A stretch of DNA of 8,458 nt, from NCBI GenBank assembly GCA_938003515.1, contig CALKYL010000311.1:1-8458 (forward strand). Reading direction: 5' to 3'. A model generated the notes under the pieces. It saw nothing but the letters and a program-made list of their open reading frames with translations. It was not told where the DNA came from and did not search any database. Shown here one piece after another: positions 1-6,809 of the stretch (the stretch's first letter is position 1; each line of letters opens with the position of its first letter). The position numbers and the translations under genes were made by a program. Source of the stretch: an uncultured bacterium. Its GTDB lineage: Bacteria; Planctomycetota; UBA1135; UBA2386.

Positions 1-216
1 CTCCGCGCGGCGCTCGCGCAGCGCCGCGACCACCAGCGCGTGCATGCCGTGCGCCCCGCCCGCGTCGAGCGCGGCCAGGATCTCGCGGCGCATGCGCGGC
101 TCCCAGAACTTCTTCAGGTGGCCGGCGACGCCCGCCACGGCCGCCTCGTGGTCCGGCTCGACGGCGAAGAACGCTGCGATCTGGTTGGCCATCGTCACGA
201 GCTTCTTCTGATCCAT
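1..216 (-). CDS. fdsD: NAD-dependent formate dehydrogenase delta subunit FdsD (partial, C-terminus outside window)
   Basis: The 72 visible residues start MDQKKLVTMANQIAAFF and include the segment GHLKKFWEPRMRREIL, the recognisable core of the small FdsD family (usually about 70-85 aa). Only a few residues should be missing beyond the window edge. FdsD is a small accessory subunit of the cytosolic FdsABGD formate dehydrogenase and is needed for full activity or assembly of the molybdenum enzyme; it has no metal-binding motif of its own. The ATG at 216 lies 15 nt after the fdsA stop, so the two genes are almost certainly cotranscribed. The ribosome-binding site is weak (a GGAC stretch shortly upstream). 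In many fds operons an FdhD homologue (fdsC) sits between fdsA and fdsD; here fdsD follows fdsA directly. The identification rests on motif and context together. Confidence 0.9.
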   Translation of the reverse strand, partial: MDQKKLVTMANQIAAFFAVEPDHEAAVAGVAGHLKKFWEPRMRREILAALDAGGAHGMHALVVAALRERRAE

Positions 217-231
217 GTCGGGTCCGCGACG

Positions 232-3087
232 CTACTTGCCGCCGTCCTTCGCGTGCAGCCGCGGCGCGAGACCGGCCTGGCGCTCGGCGAACACGTCGAA
301 CTGCTGCTGCCACTCGCTCTTGTTCGCGACGACCTTGGTGACCTGCACCGCCGTAACCTTGTACTCGGGACAGTTCGTCGCCCAGTCGCTGTTCTCGGTC
401 GTGACCACGTTGGCGCCCGACTCCGGGTGGTGGAACGTCGTGTAGACGACGCCCGGCGAGACCCGGTCGGTCAGCACCGCGCGCAGCGTCGTCTCCCCCT
501 TCCTGCTCGCGAGCGACACCCGGTCGCCGTCCCGGATGCCCCGCTGCTCGGCGTCGTGCGGGTGGATCTCGAGCACGTCGGCCGCGTGCCAGACCTGGTT
601 CTTCGTGCGCCGCGTCTGCGCGCCGACGTTGTACTGGCTCAGGATGCGGCCGGTCGTCAGGATCAGCGGGAAGCGCCGCGAGGTGCGCTCCGGCGTCGCG
701 AGGAACTCGGTCAGGAAGAACCGGCCCTTGCCGCGCACGAACTCCTGCTCGTGCATGACCGGCGTGCCGTCCGGCGCCTCGTCGTTGCACGGCCACTGGA
801 TCGAGCCGAGCCGGTCGATCTTGTCGAACGACACCCCGTGGAACGTCGGCGTCAGCCGCGCGATCTCGTCCATGATCTCGCTCGGGTGGCGGTAGCGCAT
901 CGGGTAGCCGAGCGCGTTCGACAGCGCCATCGTCGCCTCCCAGTCGGCGAGGCCGGCGAGCGGCGCCATCACCTTGCGCACGCGGCTGATGCGGCGCTCG
1001 GCGTTGGTGAACGTGCCGTCCTTCTCGAGGAACGAGCTGCCGGGCAGCATCACGTGCGCGTACTTCGCCGTCTCGTTGAGGAAGATGTCCTGCACGATCA
1101 GGCACTCGAGCGACGCGAGCGCCTTCTGCACGTGCTGCGTGTCCGGGTCCGACTGCGCGATGTCCTCGCCCTGCACGTAGAGCGCCTTGAACGAGCCGTC
1201 GATCGCGGCGTCGAACATGTTCGGGATGCGCAGGCCCGGCTCGGGCTGGATCGGCACGCCCCACTCGCCCTCGAACAGGGCGCGCACGTTCGCGTCGGAC
1301 ACGTGGCGGTAGCCGGGAAGCTCGTGCGGGAAGCTGCCCATGTCGCACGAGCCCTGCACGTTGTTCTGGCCGCGCAGCGGGTTGACGCCGACGCCGGGCC
1401 GGCCGAGGTTGCCGGTCAGCATCGCGAGGTTGGCGATCGCCATCACCGCGGTCGAGCCCTGGCTGTGCTCGGTGACGCCGAGGCCGTAGTAGATCGCGCC
1501 GTTCGGCACGCCGGCGAACAGCCGCGCGGCGCCGCGGATCTCGGCGGCGGGCACGCCGGTGTGCGCCTCGAGCGCCTCGGGCGAGTTCTTCTCCTCGGCG
1601 ATGAACGCCTTGTACTTCCGCCACGCCTCGGGCTCGCAGCGCCGTTCGACGTAGTCCTCCCTGGCGAGGCCCTCGGTGACGACGACGTGCGCCAGGGCGT
1701 TCAGGACCGCGACGTTGGTGCCCGGCCGCAGCTGCAGGTGGAAGTCGGCCTCGACGTGCGCGGTGCGCACGAGGTCGATGCGGCGCGGGTCGATGACGAT
1801 CAGGTGGGCGCCTTCCCGGAGGCGCTGCTTCATGCGCGAGGCGAACACCGGGTGGCCGTCGGTCGGGTTGGCGCCGATGACGATCATGCAGTCGGTGTGC
1901 TCGACGCTGTCGAAGTCCTGCGTGCCGGCCGACTCGCCGAGCGTCTGCTTGAGGCCGTAGCCGGTCGGCGAGTGGCAGACGCGCGCGCAGGTGTCGACGT
2001 TGTTGTTGCCGAACCCGGCGCGCACGAGCTTCTGCACCAGGTAGGTCTCCTCGTTGGTGCAGCGCGAGCTGGTGATGCCGCCGACCGAGGCCTTGCCGTA
2101 CTTCGCCTGGATGCGGCGGATCTCGCTGGCCGCGTGGTCGATCGCCTCGTCCCACGTGACCTCGCGCCACGGGTCGGTGATCTTGGCGCGGATCATCGGC
2201 TTCTTGACGCGGTCGGGGTGCGTCGCGTAGCCCCACGCGAAGCGGCCCTTGACGCAGCTGTGGCCGTGGTTCGCCTTGCCGTCCTTGTGCGGCACCATGC
2301 GCACGACCTGGTCGCCCTGCATCTCGGCGCGGAACGAGCAGCCGACGCCGCAGTAGGCGCAGGTCGTCGTCACCGCGTGGTCGGGCTGGCCCTGCTCGAC
2401 GATCGACTTCTCCATCAAGGTCGACGTCGGGCACGCCTGCACGCAGGCGCCGCACGACACGCACTCGCTGTCGAGGAAGTTCGTCGGGCCGGCGGCGATC
2501 TTGGAGCCGAAGCCGCGACCCTCGACCGTCAGCGCGAACGTGCCCTGGACCTCGTCGCAGGCGCGCACGCAGCGCGAGCAGACGATGCACTTGGTCGGAT
2601 CGAACGTGAAGTACGGGTTGGACTCGTCCTTCTCGAGCTCGAGGTGGTTGTCGCCCTCGTAGCCGTAGCGCACCTCGCGCAGGCCGACGGCGCCGGCCAT
2701 GTCCTGCAGCTCGCAGTTGCCGTTCGCCGGGCAGGTCAGGCAGTCCAGCGGGTGGTCGCTGATGTAGAGCTCCATGACCGAGCGGCGCAGGTCGCGCAGC
2801 TGCGGCGTCTGCGTGCGGACCTTCATGCCGTCCTCGCACGGCGTCGTGCACGACGCCGGGGTGCCCTTCCTGCCGTCGACCTCGACGAGGCACAGCCGGC
2901 AGCTGCCGAACGCCTCGAGCGAGTCGGTCGCGCACAGCTTCGGGATCTGGACGCCCGCGTCGACGGCGGCGCGCATCACCGACGTGCCGGCGGGCACCGT
3001 CACGGCCTTGCCGTCGACGTGCACCGTGACCGAGGTCGACGCGCGCTTCGCCGGGGTGCCGCTGTCGAGCACCTTGTTGGAGTACAT
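232..3087 (-). CDS. fdsA: NAD-dependent formate dehydrogenase catalytic alpha subunit FdsA (bis-MGD, five or more Fe-S clusters)
   Basis: A 951-residue catalytic subunit, counted from the ATG at 3087. Domains in order: NuoG-like [2Fe-2S] ferredoxin domain (Cys52, 63, 66, 80); His-Cys [4Fe-4S] motif (His112, Cys116, 119, 125); two 4Fe-4S ferredoxin motifs (Cys167/170/173/177 and Cys209/212/215/219); molybdopterin oxidoreductase Fe4S4 domain (Cys243, 246, 250, 278, with Lys280 in CVKGR); large bis-MGD domains; and a C-terminal dinucleotide-binding domain from about residue 806. The active site is Cys371-His372 in TCARVCHSPTG, so the metal ligand is cysteine, not selenocysteine, and Arg572 in NPLRGQNN is the expected catalytic arginine. 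From memory, the Cys-Arg spacing of 201 equals that of Rhodobacter capsulatus FdsA (C386/R587). It oxidises formate to CO2 in the cytosol and passes electrons to FdsB/FdsG. There is no Tat signal. An in-frame TTG at 3102 (5 residues longer, weak GAG upstream) is an alternative start; both starts lie 18-33 nt after the fdsB stop. Confidence 0.96.
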   Translation of the reverse strand: MYSNKVLDSGTPAKRASTSVTVHVDGKAVTVPAGTSVMRAAVDAGVQIPKLCATDSLEAFGSCRLCLVEVDGRKGTPASCTTPCEDGMKVRTQTPQLRDLRRSVMELYISDHPLDCLTCPANGNCELQDMAGAVGLREVRYGYEGDNHLELEKDESNPYFTFDPTKCIVCSRCVRACDEVQGTFALTVEGRGFGSKIAAGPTNFLDSECVSCGACVQACPTSTLMEKSIVEQGQPDHAVTTTCAYCGVGCSFRAEMQGDQVVRMVPHKDGKANHGHSCVKGRFAWGYATHPDRVKKPMIRAKITDPWREVTWDEAIDHAASEIRRIQAKYGKASVGGITSSRCTNEETYLVQKLVRAGFGNNNVDTCARVCHSPTGYGLKQTLGESAGTQDFDSVEHTDCMIVIGANPTDGHPVFASRMKQRLREGAHLIVIDPRRIDLVRTAHVEADFHLQLRPGTNVAVLNALAHVVVTEGLAREDYVERRCEPEAWRKYKAFIAEEKNSPEALEAHTGVPAAEIRGAARLFAGVPNGAIYYGLGVTEHSQGSTAVMAIANLAMLTGNLGRPGVGVNPLRGQNNVQGSCDMGSFPHELPGYRHVSDANVRALFEGEWGVPIQPEPGLRIPNMFDAAIDGSFKALYVQGEDIAQSDPDTQHVQKALASLECLIVQDIFLNETAKYAHVMLPGSSFLEKDGTFTNAERRISRVRKVMAPLAGLADWEATMALSNALGYPMRYRHPSEIMDEIARLTPTFHGVSFDKIDRLGSIQWPCNDEAPDGTPVMHEQEFVRGKGRFFLTEFLATPERTSRRFPLILTTGRILSQYNVGAQTRRTKNQVWHAADVLEIHPHDAEQRGIRDGDRVSLASRKGETTLRAVLTDRVSPGVVYTTFHHPESGANVVTTENSDWATNCPEYKVTAVQVTKVVANKSEWQQQFDVFAERQAGLAPRLHAKDGGK

Positions 3088-3120
3088 GTTCCGTAAGTGC
3101 AATGCGCTCGCGGCGGCGAG

Positions 3121-4740
3121 TCAAGCCGCCCCGGCGTTCCCGGGGGCCCCGCGGGCTCGCGGCGTGCGCGGCGGAGGCGGCCGGCACCGCCGCACGGCTA
3201 AGGCGCGGGCGCCGGCGAAGTCCTCGGGGAAGTGCTCGAGCGCCGACAGCACCGGCAGCGGCGTCAGCCCGCCCATCGCGCACAGAGACGCGCTGGTCAT
3301 CGTCCGGCACAGGTCCTTCAGCAGCGCGGTGTCGGCCGCGCGGTCGCGGCCGGCGACGATGCGGTCGACGACCTCGACGCCGCGCGTGCTGCCGATGCGA
3401 CACGGCGTGCACTTGCCGCACGACTCGATCGCGCAGAACTCCATCGCGTAGCGGGCCATCTTCGCCATGTCGACGGTGTCGTCGAACGCGACCAGACCGC
3501 CGTGGCCGAGCAGGCCGCCGACCTTCGCCAGCGACTCGTAGTCGGCGACGGTGTCGAAGCGGCTCTCCGGCAGATACGCGCCGAGCGGGCCGCCGACCTG
3601 GACCGCGCGGATCGGCCGTCCCGACGCCGCGCCGCCGCCGAAGTCGTACAGCAGCTCGCGCACCGTGACGCCGAACGGCACCTCGACGAGGCCGCCGCGC
3701 CGGATGTTGCCGGCCAGCTGGAACGGCAGCGTGCCCTTGCTCCGGCCGACGCCGTGCGCCGCGTAGGCCGCGCCGCCGTGCTCGACGATCCACGGCACGG
3801 CCGCCAGCGTCATGACGTTGTTGACGACGGTCGGCTTGCCCCAGAGCCCCTCGTGCGCCGGCAGCGGCGGCTTGGCCCGGACGATGCCGCGCTTGCCCTC
3901 GAGGCTCTCGAGCATCGCGGTCTCCTCGCCGCAAACGTAGCTGCCGGCGCCGAGCCGCACGTGCACGTGGAACGACTTCCCGCTGCCGAGCACGTCGTCG
4001 CCGATCCAGCCGGCGGCGCGCGCGCGTTCGATCGCCGTCGTCAGCACGACCCGCGCGTCCGGGTACTCGGAGCGCAGGTAGATCCAGCCCTCGCTCGCGC
4101 CGACCGCGAGACCGCAGATCACCATGCCCTCGAGCAGGAGGTAGGGATCTCCCTCCATGCACATGCGGTCGCTGAAGGTGCCGGAGTCGCCCTCGTCGGC
4201 GTTGACCGCGACGTACTTCTGGTCGGCCGCCGTCTCGAGCACGGTGCGCCACTTGATGCCGGCCGGGAAGCCCGCGCCGCCGCGGCCGCGCAGCCCCGAT
4301 TGCACGACCTGCTCGACGATCTCCGCCGGCTGCATCGTCAGCGCGCGCTCGAGGCCGCGGAGCCCCCCGTGCTCGCGGTAGTCGTCGAGCCGGATCGGAT
4401 CGGTGACGCCGCAGCGCGCGAACGTCAGCCGGGTCTGGCGCCGCAGCCAGTCGAGTTCGCCGGTCGGCCCGAGCCGCAGCGCGTGCGCGCCGCCCGACGC
4501 GAGGCCCGCGTCGAACAGGCCCGGCACGTCGGCGGGCTGGACCGGACCGTAGGCGATGCGCGCCGTCCCGGTGTCGACCTCGACCAGCGGCTCGAGCCAC
4601 AGCATGCCGCGCGAGCCGTTGCGCACGAGCCGCGCGTCGACGCCGCGCCGAGCGGCCTCGCGCACGACCGCGTCGGCGACCAGGTCGGCGCCGAGCGAGA
4701 GCGCCGCGCTGTCCCGCGGCACGAACACGGTCGCGCTCAC
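3121..4740 (-). CDS. fdsB: NAD-dependent formate dehydrogenase beta subunit FdsB (FMN/NADH-binding, NuoF-like)
   Basis: A 539-residue diaphorase subunit homologous to complex I NuoF. Residues 1 to about 90 look like the thioredoxin-fold N-terminal extension of FdsB/HoxF-type proteins, without cluster cysteines. The core holds the FMN/NADH motifs GLRGRGGAGFPAG (149-161), NADEGDSGTFSDR (180-192), YVCGEETAMLESLEGKRG (268-285) and KPPLPA (290-295), then the [4Fe-4S] ligands Cys441, Cys444 and Cys447 (SCGKCTPCR) and Cys487 (SLCAMGG). It accepts electrons from FdsA and reduces NAD+ on FMN. The start is a GTG at 4740 whose bases overlap the fdsG stop as GTGA, with a good Shine-Dalgarno (GAGGGGA) 7 nt upstream, which suggests translational coupling with fdsG. 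The last 24 residues or so are an Arg/Pro/Ala/Gly-rich tail (PPPPRTPRARGAPGNAGAA) that does not look like part of the conserved fold. Confidence 0.95.
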   Translation of the reverse strand: MSATVFVPRDSAALSLGADLVADAVVREAARRGVDARLVRNGSRGMLWLEPLVEVDTGTARIAYGPVQPADVPGLFDAGLASGGAHALRLGPTGELDWLRRQTRLTFARCGVTDPIRLDDYREHGGLRGLERALTMQPAEIVEQVVQSGLRGRGGAGFPAGIKWRTVLETAADQKYVAVNADEGDSGTFSDRMCMEGDPYLLLEGMVICGLAVGASEGWIYLRSEYPDARVVLTTAIERARAAGWIGDDVLGSGKSFHVHVRLGAGSYVCGEETAMLESLEGKRGIVRAKPPLPAHEGLWGKPTVVNNVMTLAAVPWIVEHGGAAYAAHGVGRSKGTLPFQLAGNIRRGGLVEVPFGVTVRELLYDFGGGAASGRPIRAVQVGGPLGAYLPESRFDTVADYESLAKVGGLLGHGGLVAFDDTVDMAKMARYAMEFCAIESCGKCTPCRIGSTRGVEVVDRIVAGRDRAADTALLKDLCRTMTSASLCAMGGLTPLPVLSALEHFPEDFAGARALAVRRCRPPPPRTPRARGAPGNAGAA

Positions 4741-5234
4741 CGGTCGGTCCCCTCGGCCAGGAGCGCGTCGAGGCGCTCGGGCGTGACCCGGCCGTAGAGC
4801 CGGCCGTCGAGCAGCACCGACGGCCCGAGCGCGCAGTTGCCGAGGCAGTAGACCGCCTCCGCGGTCAGCGCCCGGTCGCGGGACGTCTCGCCGAGCGCCG
4901 CGCCGTGCCGTTCGCGCACGTGGCGTTCGAGCCGTTCGCAGCCGACGGCCTGGCACGCCTCGGCGCGGCAGAGCTTGAGCACGCGGCGGCCGGGCGGTGC
5001 GGTGCGGAAGTCGTGGTAGTAGGTCAGCACGCCGTGCACGTCGGCGCGCGAGACGTTGAGCGCCGCGGCGATGCGCGGCACCGCCTCGGCGGGCACGAAG
5101 CCGAGGGCGTCCTGGATCGCGTGCAGGATCGGCAGGCACGCGCCGCGCTCCGGAGACAGACGCTCGATCGCCGCGTCGACGGCGGCGAGCTGTTCGGGAG
5201 TGGCGGCCGGGGCGGCCTCGGAGCTTCGTTGCAT
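4737..5234 (-). CDS. fdsG: NAD-dependent formate dehydrogenase gamma subunit FdsG (NuoE-like, [2Fe-2S])
   Basis: A 165-residue thioredoxin-like [2Fe-2S] protein of the NuoE/HoxE/FdsG family, at the usual family length. The N-terminal half is helical (ACLPILHAIQDALGFVPAEAV, then a HGVLTYYHDFR-type segment). The cluster ligands are Cys89 and Cys94 (LCRAEACQ), and Cys130 and Cys134 (YCLGNCALGP), the standard C-x4-C ... C-x3-C pattern. FdsG binds beside FdsB in the diaphorase part of formate dehydrogenase, as NuoE does beside NuoF. It is the first gene of the fds operon. The ATG at 5234 is the only sensible start: the conserved fold begins about 15 residues in, and upstream translation runs into unrelated Arg-rich sequence. 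No Shine-Dalgarno is visible. The gene overlaps fdsB by 4 nt. Confidence 0.94.
   Translation of the reverse strand: MQRSSEAAPAATPEQLAAVDAAIERLSPERGACLPILHAIQDALGFVPAEAVPRIAAALNVSRADVHGVLTYYHDFRTAPPGRRVLKLCRAEACQAVGCERLERHVRERHGAALGETSRDRALTAEAVYCLGNCALGPSVLLDGRLYGRVTPERLDALLAEGTDR
4748..4754 (-). promoter_or_regulatory. Shine-Dalgarno of fdsB inside the end of fdsG
   Basis: On the minus strand GAGGGGA lies 7 nt before the GTG at 4740. It is the clearest ribosome-binding site in the window and decides the fdsB start. It lies inside the last codons of fdsG, so ribosomes finishing fdsG pass over it and re-start at the GTGA overlap. Confidence 0.6.
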
Positions 5235-5258
5235 GCGGCGGATGCGGGAACGGCGGGT

Positions 5259-5273
5259 GCGCGCGTTGTAGCA
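5259..5273 (-). promoter_or_regulatory. Candidate extended -10 promoter of the fds operon
   Basis: On the minus strand the 90-bp divergent gap carries TGC followed by TACAAC (4 of 6 matches to TATAAT), an extended -10 pattern that would start transcription about 24 nt before fdsG. No convincing -35 hexamer is seen at 16-18 bp. The 14-bp context GCTACA-AC-GCGCGC recurs in front of the AsmA-like gene at 6810-6823. This is a prediction from pattern only. Confidence 0.35.
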
Positions 5274-5324
5274 GAAACCGGTCCTCGCTGGCCATGGGCG
5301 GCCGCCATCGGCGATGCTGCCGGC

Positions 5325-6173
5325 ATGGACGCACGAGCCCGCAGGCAGGCGCGCCGCGACGACGTCGCCCGGCTCAGCGCCGACCGCGAGGCGCGTGGCC
5401 GAAACCAGAAGCACGTGTCCCGGTTCCGCCGCGCGCGGCGCCGCGTGGGCGCGCTCCTGATCGAGTCGTGCGCGCCGCTCGTGCTGCGGCTGATCGCGGC
5501 CACGTGGCGGGTGCGGCGCACCGGCGAGGCCGGCCAGGCGCTGATGCGCAGCGACGGGCCGTGGATCTGCACGATGTGGCACGGGCGCATGCTGACGCTG
5601 ATGCCGATCCGGCTGCACAAGAACCGCGGCCTCGCGGTGCTGGTCTCGCCGAGCGACGACGGCGGCCTCGCCAAGCGCGCGCTGGAGAAGTTCGGCTACC
5701 GCATCGTGCGCGGCTCGCTGAGCCGGCGCGGCGCCCGCGCGATGCGCGAGATGCACGAGCTCGTCGAAGCCGGCGCGAAGCTCGTCATCACGCCCGACGG
5801 ACCGCGCGGGCCGCGGCACAGCATCAACAGCGGCGCGGCCTGGCTCGCGCGCGCGACGGGCGCGCCGATCCTGCCGGTCGGCGTCGCGATGGACCGCGCC
5901 TGGCGCTTCCGCAGCTGGGATCGCATGACGGTGCCCAAGCCGTTCGCGCGCGTCGTCGTGCACTACGGCGACCCGGTGCGCTTCGCGGCCACGACGACCG
6001 ACGACGAGCTCGAGGCGGCGGCGGACGAACTGCGCCGGGCCATGATCCAGGCGGAGCGGGACGCGTTCGCGTCGCTCGGCGTCGCGTGCGACCTCGGCGT
6101 CGACGCGGCACCCGATCCAGCACCCGCGAAACAACGCGACCCGGGCGCCTCACGAGAGGCACCCGGGTCGTGA
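5325..6173 (+). CDS. DUF374 family lysophospholipid acyltransferase-like protein
   Basis: A 282-residue protein with the hallmarks of the DUF374 branch of the lysophospholipid acyltransferase/LpxL-like superfamily: WHGRM at 85-89, the region SPSDDGGLAKRALEKFGYRIVRGS (108-131), and ITPDGPRGPR at 155-164, followed by GAAWLARATGAPILPV. Members are predicted to transfer acyl chains to a lipid A, lipid or similar acceptor at the inner face of the inner membrane; the exact substrate is unknown. The N-terminus is basic (RARRQARRDD, then RFRRARRR) and leads into a hydrophobic stretch at about 42-60 that could associate with the membrane. The ATG at 5325 has no Shine-Dalgarno; a GTG at 5415 is a possible shorter start that still keeps the domain. 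The last 25 residues or so (Ala/Pro/Asp-rich) are not conserved-looking, and their codons form the hairpin at 6137-6170. The gene is divergent from fds. Confidence 0.88.
   Translation: MDARARRQARRDDVARLSADREARGRNQKHVSRFRRARRRVGALLIESCAPLVLRLIAATWRVRRTGEAGQALMRSDGPWICTMWHGRMLTLMPIRLHKNRGLAVLVSPSDDGGLAKRALEKFGYRIVRGSLSRRGARAMREMHELVEAGAKLVITPDGPRGPRHSINSGAAWLARATGAPILPVGVAMDRAWRFRSWDRMTVPKPFARVVVHYGDPVRFAATTTDDELEAAADELRRAMIQAERDAFASLGVACDLGVDAAPDPAPAKQRDPGASREAPGS
6137..6170 (-). terminator. Strong terminator-like hairpin embedded in the end of the DUF374 gene
   Basis: A near-perfect inverted repeat: 15-nt arms (6137-6151 and 6156-6170) with a single C/A mismatch, nine outer pairs and five inner pairs, and the tetraloop ACGA. 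The DUF374 stop codon (6171-6173) directly follows the right arm. On the minus strand the hairpin is followed by GTTGTTT, so it would work best as an intrinsic terminator for transcripts coming from the histone gene. On the plus strand no T-run follows, though the stem alone might slow polymerase or protect the 3' end. The hairpin is clear; its function is inferred. Confidence 0.6.
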
Positions 6174-6194
6174 GCGAAGCGGGCCGCCCGCGCA

Positions 6195-6247
6195 CCGCGG
6201 CGCCCGTTCGCCGGGCGCGCGGCTGACCGGCGCGGACAGCCGGTCGG
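6195..6247. other. Two adjacent hairpins in the convergent gap
   Basis: The first hairpin has GCGCCCG (6200-6206) pairing with CGGGCGC (6212-6218) around a TTCGC loop, extended outward by CCGC (6195-6198) with GCGG (6219-6222) after a one-base bulge. The second has a 9-bp stem (6223-6231 with 6239-6247, one G-T wobble) built on ACCGGC/GCCGGT around a 7-nt loop. They fill most of the space between the DUF374 stop and the histone stop. With the hairpin at 6137-6170 they may insulate the two convergent transcripts. No T-run follows on either strand. Confidence 0.45.
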
Positions 6248-6254
6248 ATGCGGC

Positions 6255-6473
6255 CTACAGATCCTGCGGGCGGAGCGTCTTGCGGCCGTTGGCCTGGGCG
6301 CGCGCCTCCGCGCCGGCGATCATGCCGCGGACGGCGGCGTCGAGCGCGCCGTAGAAGTCGGACGACACGTTCGACTTCTTGACCGCGGCCTTGGTGCGCG
6401 ACTTCGAGATGATCAGATCGCCCGGCGCCTTCGCCTTCGCGGCCTTGTTCTTGCTCTTCTTCTTGGCAGCCAT
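6255..6473 (-). CDS. Bacterial histone-fold protein with lysine-rich N-terminal tail
   Basis: A 72-residue basic protein. Residues 1-16 form a tail with seven lysines (MAAKKKSKNKAAKAKA). Residues 20-72 fit a minimal single histone fold: helix 1 about 21-33 (IISKSRTKAAVKK), loop with NVSS, a long amphipathic helix 2 about 38-62 (DFYGALDAAVRGMIAGAEARAQ), loop 2 with the GRKT motif (63-66), and a short terminal helix with RPQDL. The pattern ANGRKTLRPQDL closely resembles the end of the short bacterial histones of the Bdellovibrio Bd0055 type and the GRKTI...D motif of archaeal histones, where the Arg-Thr pair and Asp support DNA contact and loop structure. Such proteins form dimers that bind or bend DNA. 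The ATG at 6473 has a GAG about 6 nt upstream. A generic Lys-rich DNA-binding protein is the alternative, but helix spacing plus the GRKT-RPxDL ending favours a histone. Confidence 0.72.
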   Translation of the reverse strand: MAAKKKSKNKAAKAKAPGDLIISKSRTKAAVKKSNVSSDFYGALDAAVRGMIAGAEARAQANGRKTLRPQDL

Positions 6474-6545
6474 GAGTGTCTCAGCTGGTTGGGAACGGTT
6501 CGCCTTGCCGCGACGAAGTGCCGCGCCTCCCGCGAACTGGCGCGC

Positions 6546-6573
6546 AGTTTGACGAGCACGGCAGGCGAGTCAA
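6546..6573 (-). promoter_or_regulatory. Candidate sigma70-like promoter of the histone gene
   Basis: On the minus strand TTGACT (6573-6568, 5 of 6 to consensus -35) is followed after 16 bp by CAAACT (6551-6546, 3 of 6 to TATAAT). Transcription would start near 6539, giving a leader of roughly 65 nt. The inverted repeat AACTG-N5-CAGTT (6535-6549) overlaps the -10 and start, a typical operator position. The -35 is convincing, the -10 is poor. Confidence 0.35.
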
Positions 6574-6680
6574 CAGGAAAACGCGCGCGAAACCCGCTTT
6601 TGGAGGCGATTCTTGGAACTTCCGGGGCTGGACGCTCCCCCGCGGCGCGCTCGGCGGACGTTCGCGGCCGCCCAAGGAAC

Positions 6681-6715
6681 GACCGAATTCGGCCTTCTCG
6701 GACCGATTTCGGGCC
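6681..6715. repeat. Two related palindromic boxes spaced 20 bp apart
   Basis: GACCGAATTCGGCC (6681-6694, containing the perfect palindrome CCGAATTCGG) and GACCGATTTCGGGCC (6701-6715) begin exactly 20 bp apart, about two helical turns, so they face the same side of the DNA. They lie roughly 110-145 bp upstream of the AsmA-like start. This layout is typical of a paired binding site for a dimeric regulator; no regulator can be named. Confidence 0.4.
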
Positions 6716-6809
6716 GGTCTGCGCAGCCGGCACCGACGCGCCCGACGCGCGTCGCAGGTCGGGGTCTCGGCGCCGCGAACGCCTGCTGAGGCCCGCCGAC
6801 GGGCGTTCC

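Noticed and set aside
1106..1129. Possible selenocysteine or recoding in the formate dehydrogenase
   Set aside because: The active-site residue is encoded as cysteine (in TCARVCHSPTG) and there is no in-frame TGA anywhere in fdsA.
40..3096. Very long open frame on the plus strand antisense to fdsA (about 1018 codons)
   Set aside because: Its translation is Arg/Val/Leu/Ala/His-rich with no domain, and it lies exactly opposite a gene with all its motifs intact. It is a product of high third-position GC in fdsA.
3232..4797. Long plus-strand frame opposite fdsB
   Set aside because: Composition is repetitive Arg/Ala/Val/Asp without motifs, while the minus strand encodes a complete FdsB.
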